NCBI RefSeq assembly: GCF_008084145.1
Contig: NZ_VSDO01000001.1
Location: forward strand, 820,840-884,839
DNA from: Paenibacillus faecis
GTDB taxonomy: Bacteria > Bacillota > Bacilli > Paenibacillales > Paenibacillaceae
Direction: 5' to 3'
DNA: 64,000 nt
The notes beneath the pieces were generated by a model that saw nothing but the letters and a program-made list of their open reading frames with translations, did no database searches and was not told the DNA's origin. The first letter of the stretch is position 1; each line of letters starts with the position of its first letter. This document shows, one piece after another, positions 52,963-62,150 of the stretch. Position numbers and translations under genes: made by a program.

Positions 52963-53067
52963 ATGTCCCAAGTAGGCGGAGGATACGGTGGTATCTGGAC
53001 TTCGACGGGAACGATTCTGGTCCTGTTCATTTTGCTTGTCATCGTGAGCCGTTCGTTTCTGATCTGA
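52963..53067 (+). CDS. YjcZ-family small sporulation protein
   Basis: A 34-residue peptide beginning MSQVGGGYGGIW with the helix ILVLFILLVIVSR, too short for ordinary gene callers. AAGGAGG lies 8 nt upstream. It is a paralogue of the peptide at 29269. Membrane or coat-associated in spores by family. Confidence 0.88.
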   Translation: MSQVGGGYGGIWTSTGTILVLFILLVIVSRSFLI

Positions 53068-53108
53068 TCTCACGTGAATATTCACCTTTTCTGGAAAGAA
53101 AGCAAAAA

Positions 53109-53147
53109 AGAGGACGAATATGCATATTCGTCCTCTTTCCCTTTTCG
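53109..53147. terminator. bidirectional intrinsic terminator
   Basis: AGAGGACGAATATG pairs with CATATTCGTCCTCT, followed by TTCCCTTTT on the plus strand and AAAAAA-flanked on the other side. It serves the YjcZ gene and cshA. Confidence 0.9.
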
Positions 53148-53164
53148 TTCCTTGCGGAAGCGAA

Positions 53165-54754
53165 TTATTGGTCAAACGAGGAGTTATCCTCGCGTTTGTA
53201 CGGTTTGCGGTCACCGCTAGAGTTGGATGAGCGCGGTTTGCGGTCGGAGGAACGGTAGGAATCCCGGTTGCCGTCCTTGCTGTAACCGCCCTTGTTGCCA
53301 TAGCCGCCGCGGCCGCCGCCGTCGCGGTTATCCCGGCGGTAACCGCCGCCACCACCGCCCCGGTTGCCGTACCCCGAAGGCTTGCGCCCGCTGGAACGGA
53401 TGTCCGGATTCCGGCGTTTTACGCGGATCGGTTCCTCCGGCGTAAGCTCAATATTCGCTCTGTCGTTCTTGTCCCCGGTAATCAATTTGAAGGCGGCCGC
53501 CAACAGATTCACCGAGTCGTATTGTTCAAGCAGTTGGATAGCGATGCCTTTGTACTCGTTCAGTTCGCCCGCTTCAACCAGCTCGAGAATGCGCTCCGCC
53601 GTAATCCGCTGTTTGCCCTCAATCGCCTCCGCGATGCTTGGCAGCGGTTTGCGGGCGATTTTGTGGCGGGTAATGCGCTCGATAAAGTGCAGATGATCAA
53701 TCTCACGCGGAGTGACGAACGACCATGCCGCCCCTTCCTTACCGGCACGGCCCGTACGGCCGATCCGGTGCACATAGCTCTCCGGATCCTGAGGCAGGTC
53801 GAAGTTGACGACATGGGTGACGCCGGATACGTCGAGACCGCGCGCCGCCACGTCCGTCGCAACAAGCACGTCGATGCTGCCGTCGCGGAATTTGCGCATC
53901 ACGTTATCGCGCTGATTTTGCGACAAGTCGCCATGCAGTCCGTCCGCGGAGTAGCCGCGCTTCTGCAAAGCTTCCGAGAGCTCGTCGACCCGGCGCTTCG
54001 TACGTCCGAAGACGATCGCCAGTTCGGGAGATTCCATATCGAGCAAGCGGGTCAGGGCGTCGAATTTCTGCCGCTCATGGACTTCGATATAGGCCTGGTC
54101 GATCAGCGGAGCGCTGACTTGCTTAGGAATAACGGACACATGCTCCGGATTTTTCAGGAACTGCTGCGCCAGCTTCTGGATATTCGAAGGCATTGTAGCG
54201 GAAAATAGCATCGTCTGACGTTCTTCGGGAACCAGCTTCAGAATGGATTGAATATCGTCCATGAAGCCCATGTCCAGCATTTCATCCGCTTCGTCCAGGA
54301 CGACGGTCTGAACGTCGTCAAGTTTGATCGTCTTCCGGTTGATGTGGTCGAGCAGTCGGCCCGGCGTACCGATAATGATTTGGGGTTTCTTCTTCAATGC
54401 GCGAATTTGGCGGACGATGTCTTGGCCGCCGTAAATAGGAAGGGAACGCGTGCCTTTGAAACGGGCCAGCTTGCCGATCTCCTCGGCTACCTGAATAGCG
54501 AGCTCACGCGTCGGTGTCATAATGAGAGCCACGATACGCTCTTCTTCCTTCGGGATTTTGTTGATCAGCGGCAGACCGAAAGCTGCGGTCTTCCCCGTAC
54601 CGGTTTGTGCTTGTCCGATCAGGTCGCGGCCGGTCAAGGCAATCGGAATGGATTTGCTCTGAATCGGGGTGGCTTCCTCAAAACCGAGTTCCGTAATCGC
54701 TTGTAACACTTTAGGCTCTAAGCCGAAATCTGCAAATGTGTTCAAATTTTTCAT
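53165..54754 (-). CDS. cshA: DEAD-box ATP-dependent RNA helicase
   Basis: A 529-residue helicase. Q motif [11 protein letters not shown]...TPIQ, motif I AQTGTGKT, Ia [35 protein letters not shown] and [12 protein letters not shown] are all present. The C-terminal tail (from about 445) is Arg/Gly/Asp-rich with [12 protein letters not shown] repeats, typical of CshA RNA-binding tails. Starts are ambiguous: ATG 54754 has AAGGAG only 1 nt away, while an in-frame TTG at 54745 has it at 10 nt. It likely acts in RNA turnover and cold-shock growth. Confidence 0.92.
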   Translation of the reverse strand: MKNLNTFADFGLEPKVLQAITELGFEEATPIQSKSIPIALTGRDLIGQAQTGTGKTAAFGLPLINKIPKEEERIVALIMTPTRELAIQVAEEIGKLARFKGTRSLPIYGGQDIVRQIRALKKKPQIIIGTPGRLLDHINRKTIKLDDVQTVVLDEADEMLDMGFMDDIQSILKLVPEERQTMLFSATMPSNIQKLAQQFLKNPEHVSVIPKQVSAPLIDQAYIEVHERQKFDALTRLLDMESPELAIVFGRTKRRVDELSEALQKRGYSADGLHGDLSQNQRDNVMRKFRDGSIDVLVATDVAARGLDVSGVTHVVNFDLPQDPESYVHRIGRTGRAGKEGAAWSFVTPREIDHLHFIERITRHKIARKPLPSIAEAIEGKQRITAERILELVEAGELNEYKGIAIQLLEQYDSVNLLAAAFKLITGDKNDRANIELTPEEPIRVKRRNPDIRSSGRKPSGYGNRGGGGGGYRRDNRDGGGRGGYGNKGGYSKDGNRDSYRSSDRKPRSSNSSGDRKPYKREDNSSFDQ

Positions 54755-55007
54755 ACTCCTTCTATATAGTGGACATTCCACATTCTTGACTGTATTCTTA
54801 AGTAGCATTCAAACGTTTATAGACTATCCAATCTCTCCATAAAAGTTACATAGCGGATTGGAACGAAGAAATCAGAGGACGGTATTCACCGTTTAAAATG
54901 GAAAAGGATCCCTACTCAAGAACATCTCAAACATTATAGCACAAAACGAAACAAGAATACCAGCAAGCAGGTTGGTATACTTCCAGATTAACGCGAGGTG
55001 AAATTTT

Positions 55008-55829
55008 GTGTTCAAGAAAATCAGGAACTCGGTGGTCATTTTGATCGGGGCAGCGTTTATCGCCTCAGGCTTCAATCTGTTCCTTGTTCCGCATCATTTG
55101 CTGAGCGGGGGAGTCTCGGGCCTGGCCATGTTGACCGGATATTTCTCTCCGCTAAGCATCAGTGTCATGTATTTGGCCTATAACATCCCGATCCTGATCG
55201 CGGGGTGGTTTTTGCTCGGCAAAAAATTCGTCGGCTTAAGCATGCTCTCAGTCGCGGGGGTGACCTGGTTGATGGAGCTTCTCCCCGAAAAACCGCTGGC
55301 TTCCGACGTCTTGCTTTCCGCCGTTTTCGGCGGGGTGCTGGTCGGAATCGGCAGCGGCATCTCCTTCCGCGTCGGCGGCTCCTCGGGGGGATTTGATATC
55401 CTGGGCTCCATCGTGACCCGCTTCCGCGACTTCCCGGTGGGCAGCATTCTGGTCGGTTTGAACGCCGCGGTGATTTTGGCGATGGGCTACCTGGAAGGCA
55501 ACTGGAATTTGGCGTTGGCCTCTATGGTTTCCATTTACCTTGCCGGTAAAGTGCTGGATTTCATTTACATCAACCATACGAAAGTGACGCTGTTTATCAT
55601 TACGGACAAGACCGAAGAACTGCTCGAACAACTCCTTTGCAGGCCTCGCGGGGTGACCAAAATCAAAACGGAAGGAGCTTTTTCCCATAAGGAAAAAGAT
55701 ATGCTCATGACCGTTACGACCCGGTACGAATTGGCCGAACTCCGGGAAATCATCAAAAGGACCGATCCCGGAGCGTTCGTAAATATCGTCGAAACCGTCG
55801 GCGTCATGGGATCTTTCCGCAGAAGGTAA
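55008..55829 (+). CDS. YitT-family membrane protein
   Basis: A 273-residue protein with five to six helices (DUF161) and a C-terminal cytosolic DUF2179 domain (about 195-273). The GTG start follows GCGAGGTGAA. Blocks GGVSGLAMLTG and SGISFRVGGSSGGFDILG match the glycine-rich parts of the family. Function is unknown; the family is common in Bacillus. It is divergent from cshA. Confidence 0.9.
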   Translation: MFKKIRNSVVILIGAAFIASGFNLFLVPHHLLSGGVSGLAMLTGYFSPLSISVMYLAYNIPILIAGWFLLGKKFVGLSMLSVAGVTWLMELLPEKPLASDVLLSAVFGGVLVGIGSGISFRVGGSSGGFDILGSIVTRFRDFPVGSILVGLNAAVILAMGYLEGNWNLALASMVSIYLAGKVLDFIYINHTKVTLFIITDKTEELLEQLLCRPRGVTKIKTEGAFSHKEKDMLMTVTTRYELAELREIIKRTDPGAFVNIVETVGVMGSFRRR

Positions 55830-55999
55830 GTTTTCCCCTATGTTCCCGCCGTTCCATTTACACCGTAATGTGTTATAATAGTAACAAGCGGTTCCTTCGT
55901 CAACTCCATACGGTGTCCGATTTACCTTATTTCACAGGCTTTAGGCTTTTCCGATTTAGGAATGATTCCGGCAAAGAATGATTCTTGGGGGAAAGGGTG

Positions 56000-56200
56000 A
56001 TGGATGTGGAAGCAGAAACGGTAAAACTGGAACAAATCGTCATGAAGTGGTTCCCGGATATGCTGCCTTTTTTAAATCAAAAGGAACTGAACTCCATGAT
56101 CATCCTGCGCGATGGTCTGACTATCTTGGAACCGGAAGATGCCATGGAAATTATCCAGTTGAGCATTTGCGAGCACCAAAACAGCGCATATCTTCATTGA
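56000..56200 (+). CDS. small hypothetical protein
   Basis: A 66-residue helical protein starting at ATG 56000 (MDVEAETVKLEQI) with GGGGAAAGGG upstream. It contains QIVMKWFPDMLPFLNQKELNS and an acidic end. I do not recognise it. The composition suggests a small soluble helical regulator. A terminator lies just downstream. Confidence 0.6.
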   Translation: MDVEAETVKLEQIVMKWFPDMLPFLNQKELNSMIILRDGLTILEPEDAMEIIQLSICEHQNSAYLH

Positions 56201-56218
56201 AATAAAGAGTTTACTCCC

Positions 56219-56270
56219 AAGGCCGTTTCTTCCGTCATAAGGACGGGAGAAGCGGTCTTGCTTTTGTTTA
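56219..56270 (+). terminator. intrinsic terminator
   Basis: AAGGCCGTTTCTTCCGTC pairs, with small bulges, with GGACGGGAGAAGCGGTCTT, followed by GCTTTTG. Confidence 0.8.
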
Positions 56271-56436
56271 CGCGCCCTCTTTTATGACGAAATCATAGAA
56301 TAGAAGTTTAATAGACGGGATTTTGCGTTATAAATCAAGGGAATACGGAGCGCGAAAAATGATGACAAAGCTGTTCTTTCTGTTCGCCACCCATCGGATA
56401 TAATCAGAAACGAGTGTATACAAGGGAGAGTAGATT

Positions 56437-57618
56437 ATGAATATCATCTGGACACTTTTGCTTTTGGCCCTGGGGACTCATAGCGGAAGTCCTCCTGCGG
56501 AAGAGGCCGGGAAAGGTCAAATACATACCATCCTGCAGTCCTCCTATCAAACTTTCGCCGCAAATCTGACCCAAGGCCGACGGGATAATCCACTGCCCAA
56601 GGCCGAGTTGGTCGTTCCGGCTCGGGTGGATGCGCCGAAGGTGAAAGGGATTTATGTGACGGCCTATAGCGCCGGAGGAGAGCGGCTGAACAAACTGATC
56701 AACCTGCTGGACAGCACGGAGCTGAACGCGATGGTGATCGATATCAAGGACGATGCCGGATATATTACATATAAAACCGACAATCCGACCTTGCAGAAAC
56801 TGGGCAAACCGCAGCCCTTTATCCGGGATATTGACGGGTTGATGGAGCGGATGAACAAACATGAAATTTATCCGATCGCCCGCGTCGTGGTGTTCAAGGA
56901 TACGATCCTGGCCAAGAACAAACCGGAGCTATCGTTCCGCAAGAGCGATGGCAGCGTTTGGACCAACGGCAACGGAGACGGATTCGTCAACCCGTATAGC
57001 AAGGAAGTTTGGGACTATAATATAGAGGTTGCCAAAGAAGCGGCCAAGCACGGTTTCAAGGAAATTCAATTCGACTATGTCCGTTTTCCGGAGGGTTTTG
57101 AGAAGCGGGCCGATACGCTGAAATACACGAAAAACGAACTGAGCCGGATCGATACGGTTGCGGCTTTCGTGAAATACGCCCGCGAACAACTGGAGCCGCT
57201 CGGCATCAAAGTTTCTGTCGATATTTTCGGGTATGCCGCCTCCGTCCCTGCCGCCGAGGGGATCGGTCAGGACTTTGTGAAAATTTCCGACCAGGTCGAT
57301 ATCATCTGCCCGATGATTTATCCGAGCCATTATACAACCGGCTGGTTTAACGCCAAGGACCCCGATAAGGCGCCGTACCAAACGATCAAAGGAGCGATTG
57401 CGGATACGCAGAAGAAGCTGGCGGCTCTTGGCGAAGAACAGCCCGTTATCCGTCCTTGGATCCAGGATTTCACGGCCAGCTGGCTGGGAAAAGGCCATTA
57501 CACCAAGTACGGAAAACATGAAGTGCAGGAGCAGATCCGCGCCCTGAACGAGATGAACATCGATGAATATCTGCTGTGGAACGCCTCCAACCGCTATACC
57601 GAAGGCGTCGAGTTCTAG
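56437..57618 (+). CDS. putative glycoside hydrolase (DUF4015)
   Basis: A 393-residue exported protein with a weak N-terminal hydrophobic signal (MNIIWTLLLLALG). A TIM-barrel-like domain from about 68 shows GIYVTAYSAG, VIDIKDDAGYI, KEIQFDYVRFPEG with candidate acidic residues, and VDIICPMIYPSHY. These blocks match the DUF4015 putative glycoside hydrolase family. The substrate is unknown, probably a cell-wall glycan. GGGAGAG precedes ATG. It is followed by the MATE gene after 120 bp. Confidence 0.87.
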   Translation: MNIIWTLLLLALGTHSGSPPAEEAGKGQIHTILQSSYQTFAANLTQGRRDNPLPKAELVVPARVDAPKVKGIYVTAYSAGGERLNKLINLLDSTELNAMVIDIKDDAGYITYKTDNPTLQKLGKPQPFIRDIDGLMERMNKHEIYPIARVVVFKDTILAKNKPELSFRKSDGSVWTNGNGDGFVNPYSKEVWDYNIEVAKEAAKHGFKEIQFDYVRFPEGFEKRADTLKYTKNELSRIDTVAAFVKYAREQLEPLGIKVSVDIFGYAASVPAAEGIGQDFVKISDQVDIICPMIYPSHYTTGWFNAKDPDKAPYQTIKGAIADTQKKLAALGEEQPVIRPWIQDFTASWLGKGHYTKYGKHEVQEQIRALNEMNIDEYLLWNASNRYTEGVEF

Positions 57619-57738
57619 ATCAAATCGAACCGCACTGATTTAAATCCTATTAATTCGTAAATGGAACGAAACATAACCAACCTGCAGGACCCGGGGAAAT
57701 TGCCTGGGTCCTGATTCAATGAAATGGAGCCGTGCCTT

Positions 57739-59097
57739 ATGAAAGAAACCCGGAATCTAAAACAAAAATACATACAGTTTCTAACCATCCTATTGCCTAT
57801 TCTGGTGACCCAGGTAACGATGTCGCTCATGACTTTCTTCGATACAACGATGTCGGGCCACGCCAGCCCGGCCGATCTGGCGGGGGCCGCCATCGGCTCA
57901 AGCATCTGGATCCCGGTCCAAACCGGGCTCAGCGGCATTCTGATGGGGATTACACCGATCGTCTCCCAGTTGGTCGGGGGCGGGCAGCAGAGCAAAGTCG
58001 GATACCATGTGCTGCAGGCTCTGTGGCTGGCAGTCGCGGTCAGTCTGGCCGTGCTGATTGCCGGCGGTTTGCTGGTCTCCCCGATCCTGAACGGGATGCA
58101 GCTCGAGCCCAAAGTCCATCATGTCGCCTTCTATTTTCTCGTGGCCCTGTCGACGGGGATCCTGCCTTTATTCGGCTACATCGTCATCCGCTCCTTTATC
58201 GACTCCCTGGGCCAAACCCGGGTATCGATGCTGATCACCCTCGTGTCCCTCCCGTTGAACGTCGGCGCGGGATACGTGCTGATTTTCGGCAAGTTCGGTT
58301 TTCCCCGCCTTGGAGGTATCGGTTCCGGCATCGCCACCGCCTTTACGTATTGGTGTATTTTCTTGCTAGCCCTGGGGATCGTGCATAAAATGCAGCCGTT
58401 CGCGGGTTACGGCGTTTTTCGCAAATTTCATGCCGTTTCGTTGGCGAAATGGAAAGAACTGATGAAGATCGGCGTGCCGATCGGCTTTGCCATCTTCTTT
58501 GAAACGGCCGTCTTCGCCGCCGTAACGCTGTTGATGAGCCGGTTCGACACCCTGACGATCGCGGCGCATCAGGCCGCCAACAATTTCGCTTCGACGCTTT
58601 ATATGATCCCGCTCAGCATCTGCTTGGCCCTGACGATACTCGTTAGCTTCGAGACCGGTGCCAAGCGGCCCAAAGACGCCAAGCAATACGGCGCGCTGGG
58701 CATCTTCACGGCCGCGGGGCTGTCTTTGCTGACCGCCGTCATTCTGATGGTGTTCCGCGAAGGCGTCGCCGGCTTGTACTCCAGCGATCCGGAAGTCATC
58801 GCCCTGATTTCGCATTTCTTGGTCTACGCCATTTTCTTTCAAATCTCCGATGCGATTGCCACGCCGGTGCAAGGGGTACTCCGCGGTTACAAGGACGTCA
58901 ATCCGGGCTTTTGGATTACGCTGCTGGCATTCTGGGTGATCGGCCTGCCTCTCGGCTACGGGCTGGCCAACTTCACGAACCTCGGTCCTTACGGCTACTG
59001 GATCGGCCTGATTTCAGGGCTGGGCGTGGCGGCCATCCTGCTCTTGCGGCGGTTGTTCGTCATCCAAAAGCGAATGGAACTTCGATTGAGCGCTTAA
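57739..59097 (+). CDS. MATE-family multidrug/cation antiporter
   Basis: A 452-residue, twelve-helix efflux protein starting at ATG 57739 (MKETRNLKQ) with GGAG upstream. MATE blocks include MSLMTFFDTTMSGHASPADLAGAA in helices 1-2 and GPYGYWIGLISGLGVAA near the end. It probably exports drugs or metabolites by sodium or proton exchange; NorM-like. An extra upstream in-frame segment has no support. Confidence 0.92.
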   Translation: MKETRNLKQKYIQFLTILLPILVTQVTMSLMTFFDTTMSGHASPADLAGAAIGSSIWIPVQTGLSGILMGITPIVSQLVGGGQQSKVGYHVLQALWLAVAVSLAVLIAGGLLVSPILNGMQLEPKVHHVAFYFLVALSTGILPLFGYIVIRSFIDSLGQTRVSMLITLVSLPLNVGAGYVLIFGKFGFPRLGGIGSGIATAFTYWCIFLLALGIVHKMQPFAGYGVFRKFHAVSLAKWKELMKIGVPIGFAIFFETAVFAAVTLLMSRFDTLTIAAHQAANNFASTLYMIPLSICLALTILVSFETGAKRPKDAKQYGALGIFTAAGLSLLTAVILMVFREGVAGLYSSDPEVIALISHFLVYAIFFQISDAIATPVQGVLRGYKDVNPGFWITLLAFWVIGLPLGYGLANFTNLGPYGYWIGLISGLGVAAILLLRRLFVIQKRMELRLSA

Positions 59098-59165
59098 ACT
59101 TTCTTGAAGCCAAGCGGTGTAAAAGGTTCTCTTCACACTCTTGACCTGCTATTAAGAGTTTGGTT

Positions 59166-59357
59166 CGAATTAGAGGGAATTGTTCCCGTTAATTCGGCGC
59201 GTATGCGGCCGCAGAGGCGAATTAGCTGGAAAACCTCCCGCTAATTCGTCTGAAATTGCGTATATCGGCAATAGGGCCGCGAAATAAATGGAGCTTTTCC
59301 AGCTAAATCCGATCAAGGGGCCAAGAGCGGTATATTAACGGGAATTTTTCCCGTTAA
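59166..59357 (+). repeat. four-unit dyad array, family 3
   Basis: Four hairpin units: 59166-59196 (CGAATTAG...TTAATTCG), 59218-59248 (CGAATTAGC...GCTAATTCG), 59280-59311 (TAAATGGAGC...CCAGCTAAAT) and 59335-59357 (TTAACGGGAA...TTCCCGTTAA). Centres are 52, 62 and 51 bp apart. The arms are unrelated to families 1 and 2. It fills the 390-bp convergent gap together with a terminator. Confidence 0.8.
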
Positions 59358-59400
59358 CGGTGTAGACTCCGACGGTGGGATCTTATACTACCACCCCCCA

Positions 59401-59456
59401 AAAAAAGACCGGCTTCCCACGTCATTCAACTGACAGGAGGAAGCCGGTCTTTTTTA
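59401..59456. terminator. bidirectional intrinsic terminator
   Basis: AAAAAAGACCGGCTTCC pairs with GGAAGCCGGTCTTTTTT. It separates array 3 from pfkA. Confidence 0.9.
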
Positions 59457-59484
59457 TAATCGATCGTTTAAGATGCCGTCAAGC

Positions 59485-60456
59485 TTACTGGGAAAGCCGC
59501 GAAGCCAGTTCATACAGTTCCATGTTGAACTCCTTCTTGGTGGAAACCACCTGCTCGATATCCGTCAGCACCATTTCGCCGCCGATCATGCCGCAAGCCT
59601 TGTTCGATTCTCCGGCAATCAGGCTGCGTACGGCAAAATCGCCCAAGCGGCTGGCCAGGTTGCGGTCGAACGGCGTCGGCGATCCGCCGCGCTGGATATG
59701 CCCGAGTACCGTCGCCCGAGGTTCTACGGTAGGTTGGCGTTTCTTGATCGCCTGAACGACCTCTTCGCCCGTTCCGACACCTTCGGCCACGATCACGATA
59801 CTGTGTCTCTTGCCGTTGTCGAAGTTCTGTTTCATGCGGTCCGCCACTTCATTCAGATCGAACGGCACTTCCGGAATCAGGATTGTTTCCGCTCCCGCCG
59901 CAAGCCCGGCGTGGAGGGCGATATCTCCGGAATGACGACCCATGACCTCAACGACCGAAGCGCGCTCATGGGAGGACATCGTGTCCCGCAGCTTATTCAC
60001 CGCATCCACCACAATGCCGACAGCCGTGTCGAAACCGATCGTGTAGTCCGTAAACGAAATATCGTTATCGATCGTCCCCGGCAAGCCCATTGTCTTGATA
60101 CCCAGCTTGCTCAGCTTCTCGGCGCCTTGGTAGGATCCGTCCCCGCCGATCACGACCAGGCCGTCGATGCCGCGGTCCCGCAAAATTTGCGCGCCCTTCT
60201 GCTGACCTTCCGGCGTCTTGAACTCCAGGCAGCGGGCCGATTGCAGAATCGTGCCCCCACGCTGGATAATATCGCCGACACTGCGGATATCCATGGAGAA
60301 GATATCATTGTTTAACAGCCCTTGATAACCGCGCTGGATGCCGAACACCTCCAGGCCGTAAAACAGGCCGCTGCGAACTACGGCGCGCACCGCCGCGTTC
60401 ATGCCTTGGGAATCTCCTCCACTGGTGAGGACTGCGATTTTTTTAACTGCTGACAT
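59485..60456 (-). CDS. pfkA: 6-phosphofructokinase
   Basis: A 323-residue ATP-dependent phosphofructokinase. The ATP-binding start is LTSGGDSQGMNAAVRA, where Gln replaces the usual Pro of GGDxPG; catalytic TIDNDIS and GDGSYQGA, substrate block MGRHSGDIA and GHIQRGGSPTPFDR are intact. It catalyses the committed step of glycolysis. The ribosome site TAGGAGG is ideal. It is not linked to pyk here; the terpene synthase gene is upstream. Confidence 0.94.
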   Translation of the reverse strand: MSAVKKIAVLTSGGDSQGMNAAVRAVVRSGLFYGLEVFGIQRGYQGLLNNDIFSMDIRSVGDIIQRGGTILQSARCLEFKTPEGQQKGAQILRDRGIDGLVVIGGDGSYQGAEKLSKLGIKTMGLPGTIDNDISFTDYTIGFDTAVGIVVDAVNKLRDTMSSHERASVVEVMGRHSGDIALHAGLAAGAETILIPEVPFDLNEVADRMKQNFDNGKRHSIVIVAEGVGTGEEVVQAIKKRQPTVEPRATVLGHIQRGGSPTPFDRNLASRLGDFAVRSLIAGESNKACGMIGGEMVLTDIEQVVSTKKEFNMELYELASRLSQ

Positions 60457-60477
60457 GAATTTTCCTCCTAATTGTTA

Positions 60478-61560
60478 TTAAAGATGCTGTTTGCGTATCC
60501 AAAGGCTGTTGGCAAAGAAAAACAACCGCATCAGCGGGCTCCTTCGCATCAATTGCCTGGACACGTCCCGGATTTCGCGCTGCTCGCTTACCTTCGGATC
60601 CGATAAATAAAGCGCCAGCAATCCCTCGATGATCATCCGATGAAAAGAAGAGGCCGGAAGCCGCTTAATGTCCCGACGGGCTCCCTCCACAATAAGCGCG
60701 ATCCGTTTCAGCATCGTTTCTTTGTTCTCATAATAGCTGCAAAAGTTCAAATCTCCGCCTACCTCATCCTCCGCTTGGTCAATCAAATAATCGAGCATGA
60801 TATGTAATCCGCAAACATGAGGGAAATAGGAGCGTTGAATGATCTCTGCGCTGTCGTTATCCAGATCGGGGTTGCTGGCTGCCAAAAATAGCATAAACAC
60901 CCCGAGCGTGGAGCCTGTCGCCGCAGCGAACTCGTTCCAGCGCAAATGAGGAGTCCGATGCTTGTGCTGTTCCCACCAACGGACCAACGCTTGCTCCCGG
61001 CGGTTCGGAGCGATATGCTTGTACACCTGAAGATCGGTATACAATTGTACCAGATCCACGATGTAAGGCTTCGCCGCCGGATATCCGGGAAGCTTCAGAA
61101 TATTCGACCGGCAAGTCTGTACTAGATGCAGAAGATAGCCTCCATCGTCGCTCTCCTCGCGCAGCGCGTAGTAATCCCGTACCTGCGCGCAAGGATTCAC
61201 CGCATCAAGCATGCTTTGATGAAGCAGGCGAAAGTCATGTTCGTCCATGGACGTGCTCCGGTCGCACAAATTGTCAAGGTAGTCGCTAATCGTTTGAAAC
61301 GCCACGATTAAGGGAATCAATACGTCGCGCTGAGCCAAATTCGCCGCGGCATACACCGAACCGCCCTGACAATGGAATTCCTTCGTCGCGATGCTGGCAA
61401 GCGCTTGTCTTCTCAGCTCAGGATCGGGAATCGCACCCGCTTCCTGTCTCCAGCCATCCAGTTCGTTCCGCACTCCGGGAAGAATGAACTTATAGACACG
61501 GCTCATCAACCGGATCGGTTCTTTCGGAAACTGATTTCGGCTTTGCTCCAGTTCTATCAA
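60478..61560 (-). CDS. ytpB: YtpB-type tetraprenyl-beta-curcumene synthase (DUF2600)
   Basis: A 360-residue helical protein starting at TTG after TGGAGGC. Its blocks TKEFHCQGGSVYAAAN, QTISDYLDNLCDR, with an Asp-x3-Asp motif, and FPHVCGLHIMLDYLIDQAEDE resemble the large Bacillus terpene synthase YtpB, which cyclises tetraprenyl diphosphate in sesquarterpene synthesis. No squalene/tetraprenyl cyclase gene is nearby. It is immediately upstream of pfkA (21 bp), so both may be cotranscribed. Confidence 0.87.
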   Translation of the reverse strand: MIELEQSRNQFPKEPIRLMSRVYKFILPGVRNELDGWRQEAGAIPDPELRRQALASIATKEFHCQGGSVYAAANLAQRDVLIPLIVAFQTISDYLDNLCDRSTSMDEHDFRLLHQSMLDAVNPCAQVRDYYALREESDDGGYLLHLVQTCRSNILKLPGYPAAKPYIVDLVQLYTDLQVYKHIAPNRREQALVRWWEQHKHRTPHLRWNEFAAATGSTLGVFMLFLAASNPDLDNDSAEIIQRSYFPHVCGLHIMLDYLIDQAEDEVGGDLNFCSYYENKETMLKRIALIVEGARRDIKRLPASSFHRMIIEGLLALYLSDPKVSEQREIRDVSRQLMRRSPLMRLFFFANSLWIRKQHL

Positions 61561-61650
61561 TGGCCTGCCTCCACTACATCATCAAGTAATGCATGATAAA
61601 AATCATTCTATATTATAATATGATCCAACTTTTTGCACAAATAAACAAAA

Positions 61651-61977
61651 TCACAAGTGACTTTTGCCGGAAATCGCGGGCTCCTCCTGCGTCGTCCGGT
61701 ACCAAATATGCAAATCGTTGATGATGCTGGCCAGCTCCGCAATTTCCCCATTCAGCCTGCAGCTGGCCTGAAAATCACTCTCCTCGTTCATTTGCGCCAG
61801 CTTGCGTTCGATTTCGCGTTCCAGTTTTTTCACTTTATCCGGGATCCGCCCGCGGGTGTCCTCCCAAAGTTCAATCATGGCCAGCCGCTCCGCGGGTCTG
61901 TACTCTTCAAACGGCCGGTCCAGCGAAGGGACATGAATCCCGAGGCGTTCGTCATAGATAAAGCAGGAACCGTGCAT
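61651..61977 (-). CDS. conserved hypothetical protein
   Basis: A 108-residue soluble protein starting at ATG 61977 with GGAGGGATG upstream. A coiled-coil-like helix lies in the middle (KVKKLEREIERKLAQM), and the end has LHIWYRTTQEEP. No family recognised. Confidence 0.6.
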   Translation of the reverse strand: MHGSCFIYDERLGIHVPSLDRPFEEYRPAERLAMIELWEDTRGRIPDKVKKLEREIERKLAQMNEESDFQASCRLNGEIAELASIINDLHIWYRTTQEEPAISGKSHL

Positions 61978-62150
61978 CCTTCATCCCTCCGGAGCATACA
62001 AATTTCGCCTTCCGCATATGCCTCATATTATACACAGAACCTGCAAGGATACTAGACTCTTTTTTGCGCGTCTGTGCTATACTAGGCCTTAACTAGCTAA
62101 TATTCTCTGAGCGTGCAGCTCATAAACGACGAAACGGAGCTTAGCGAACA

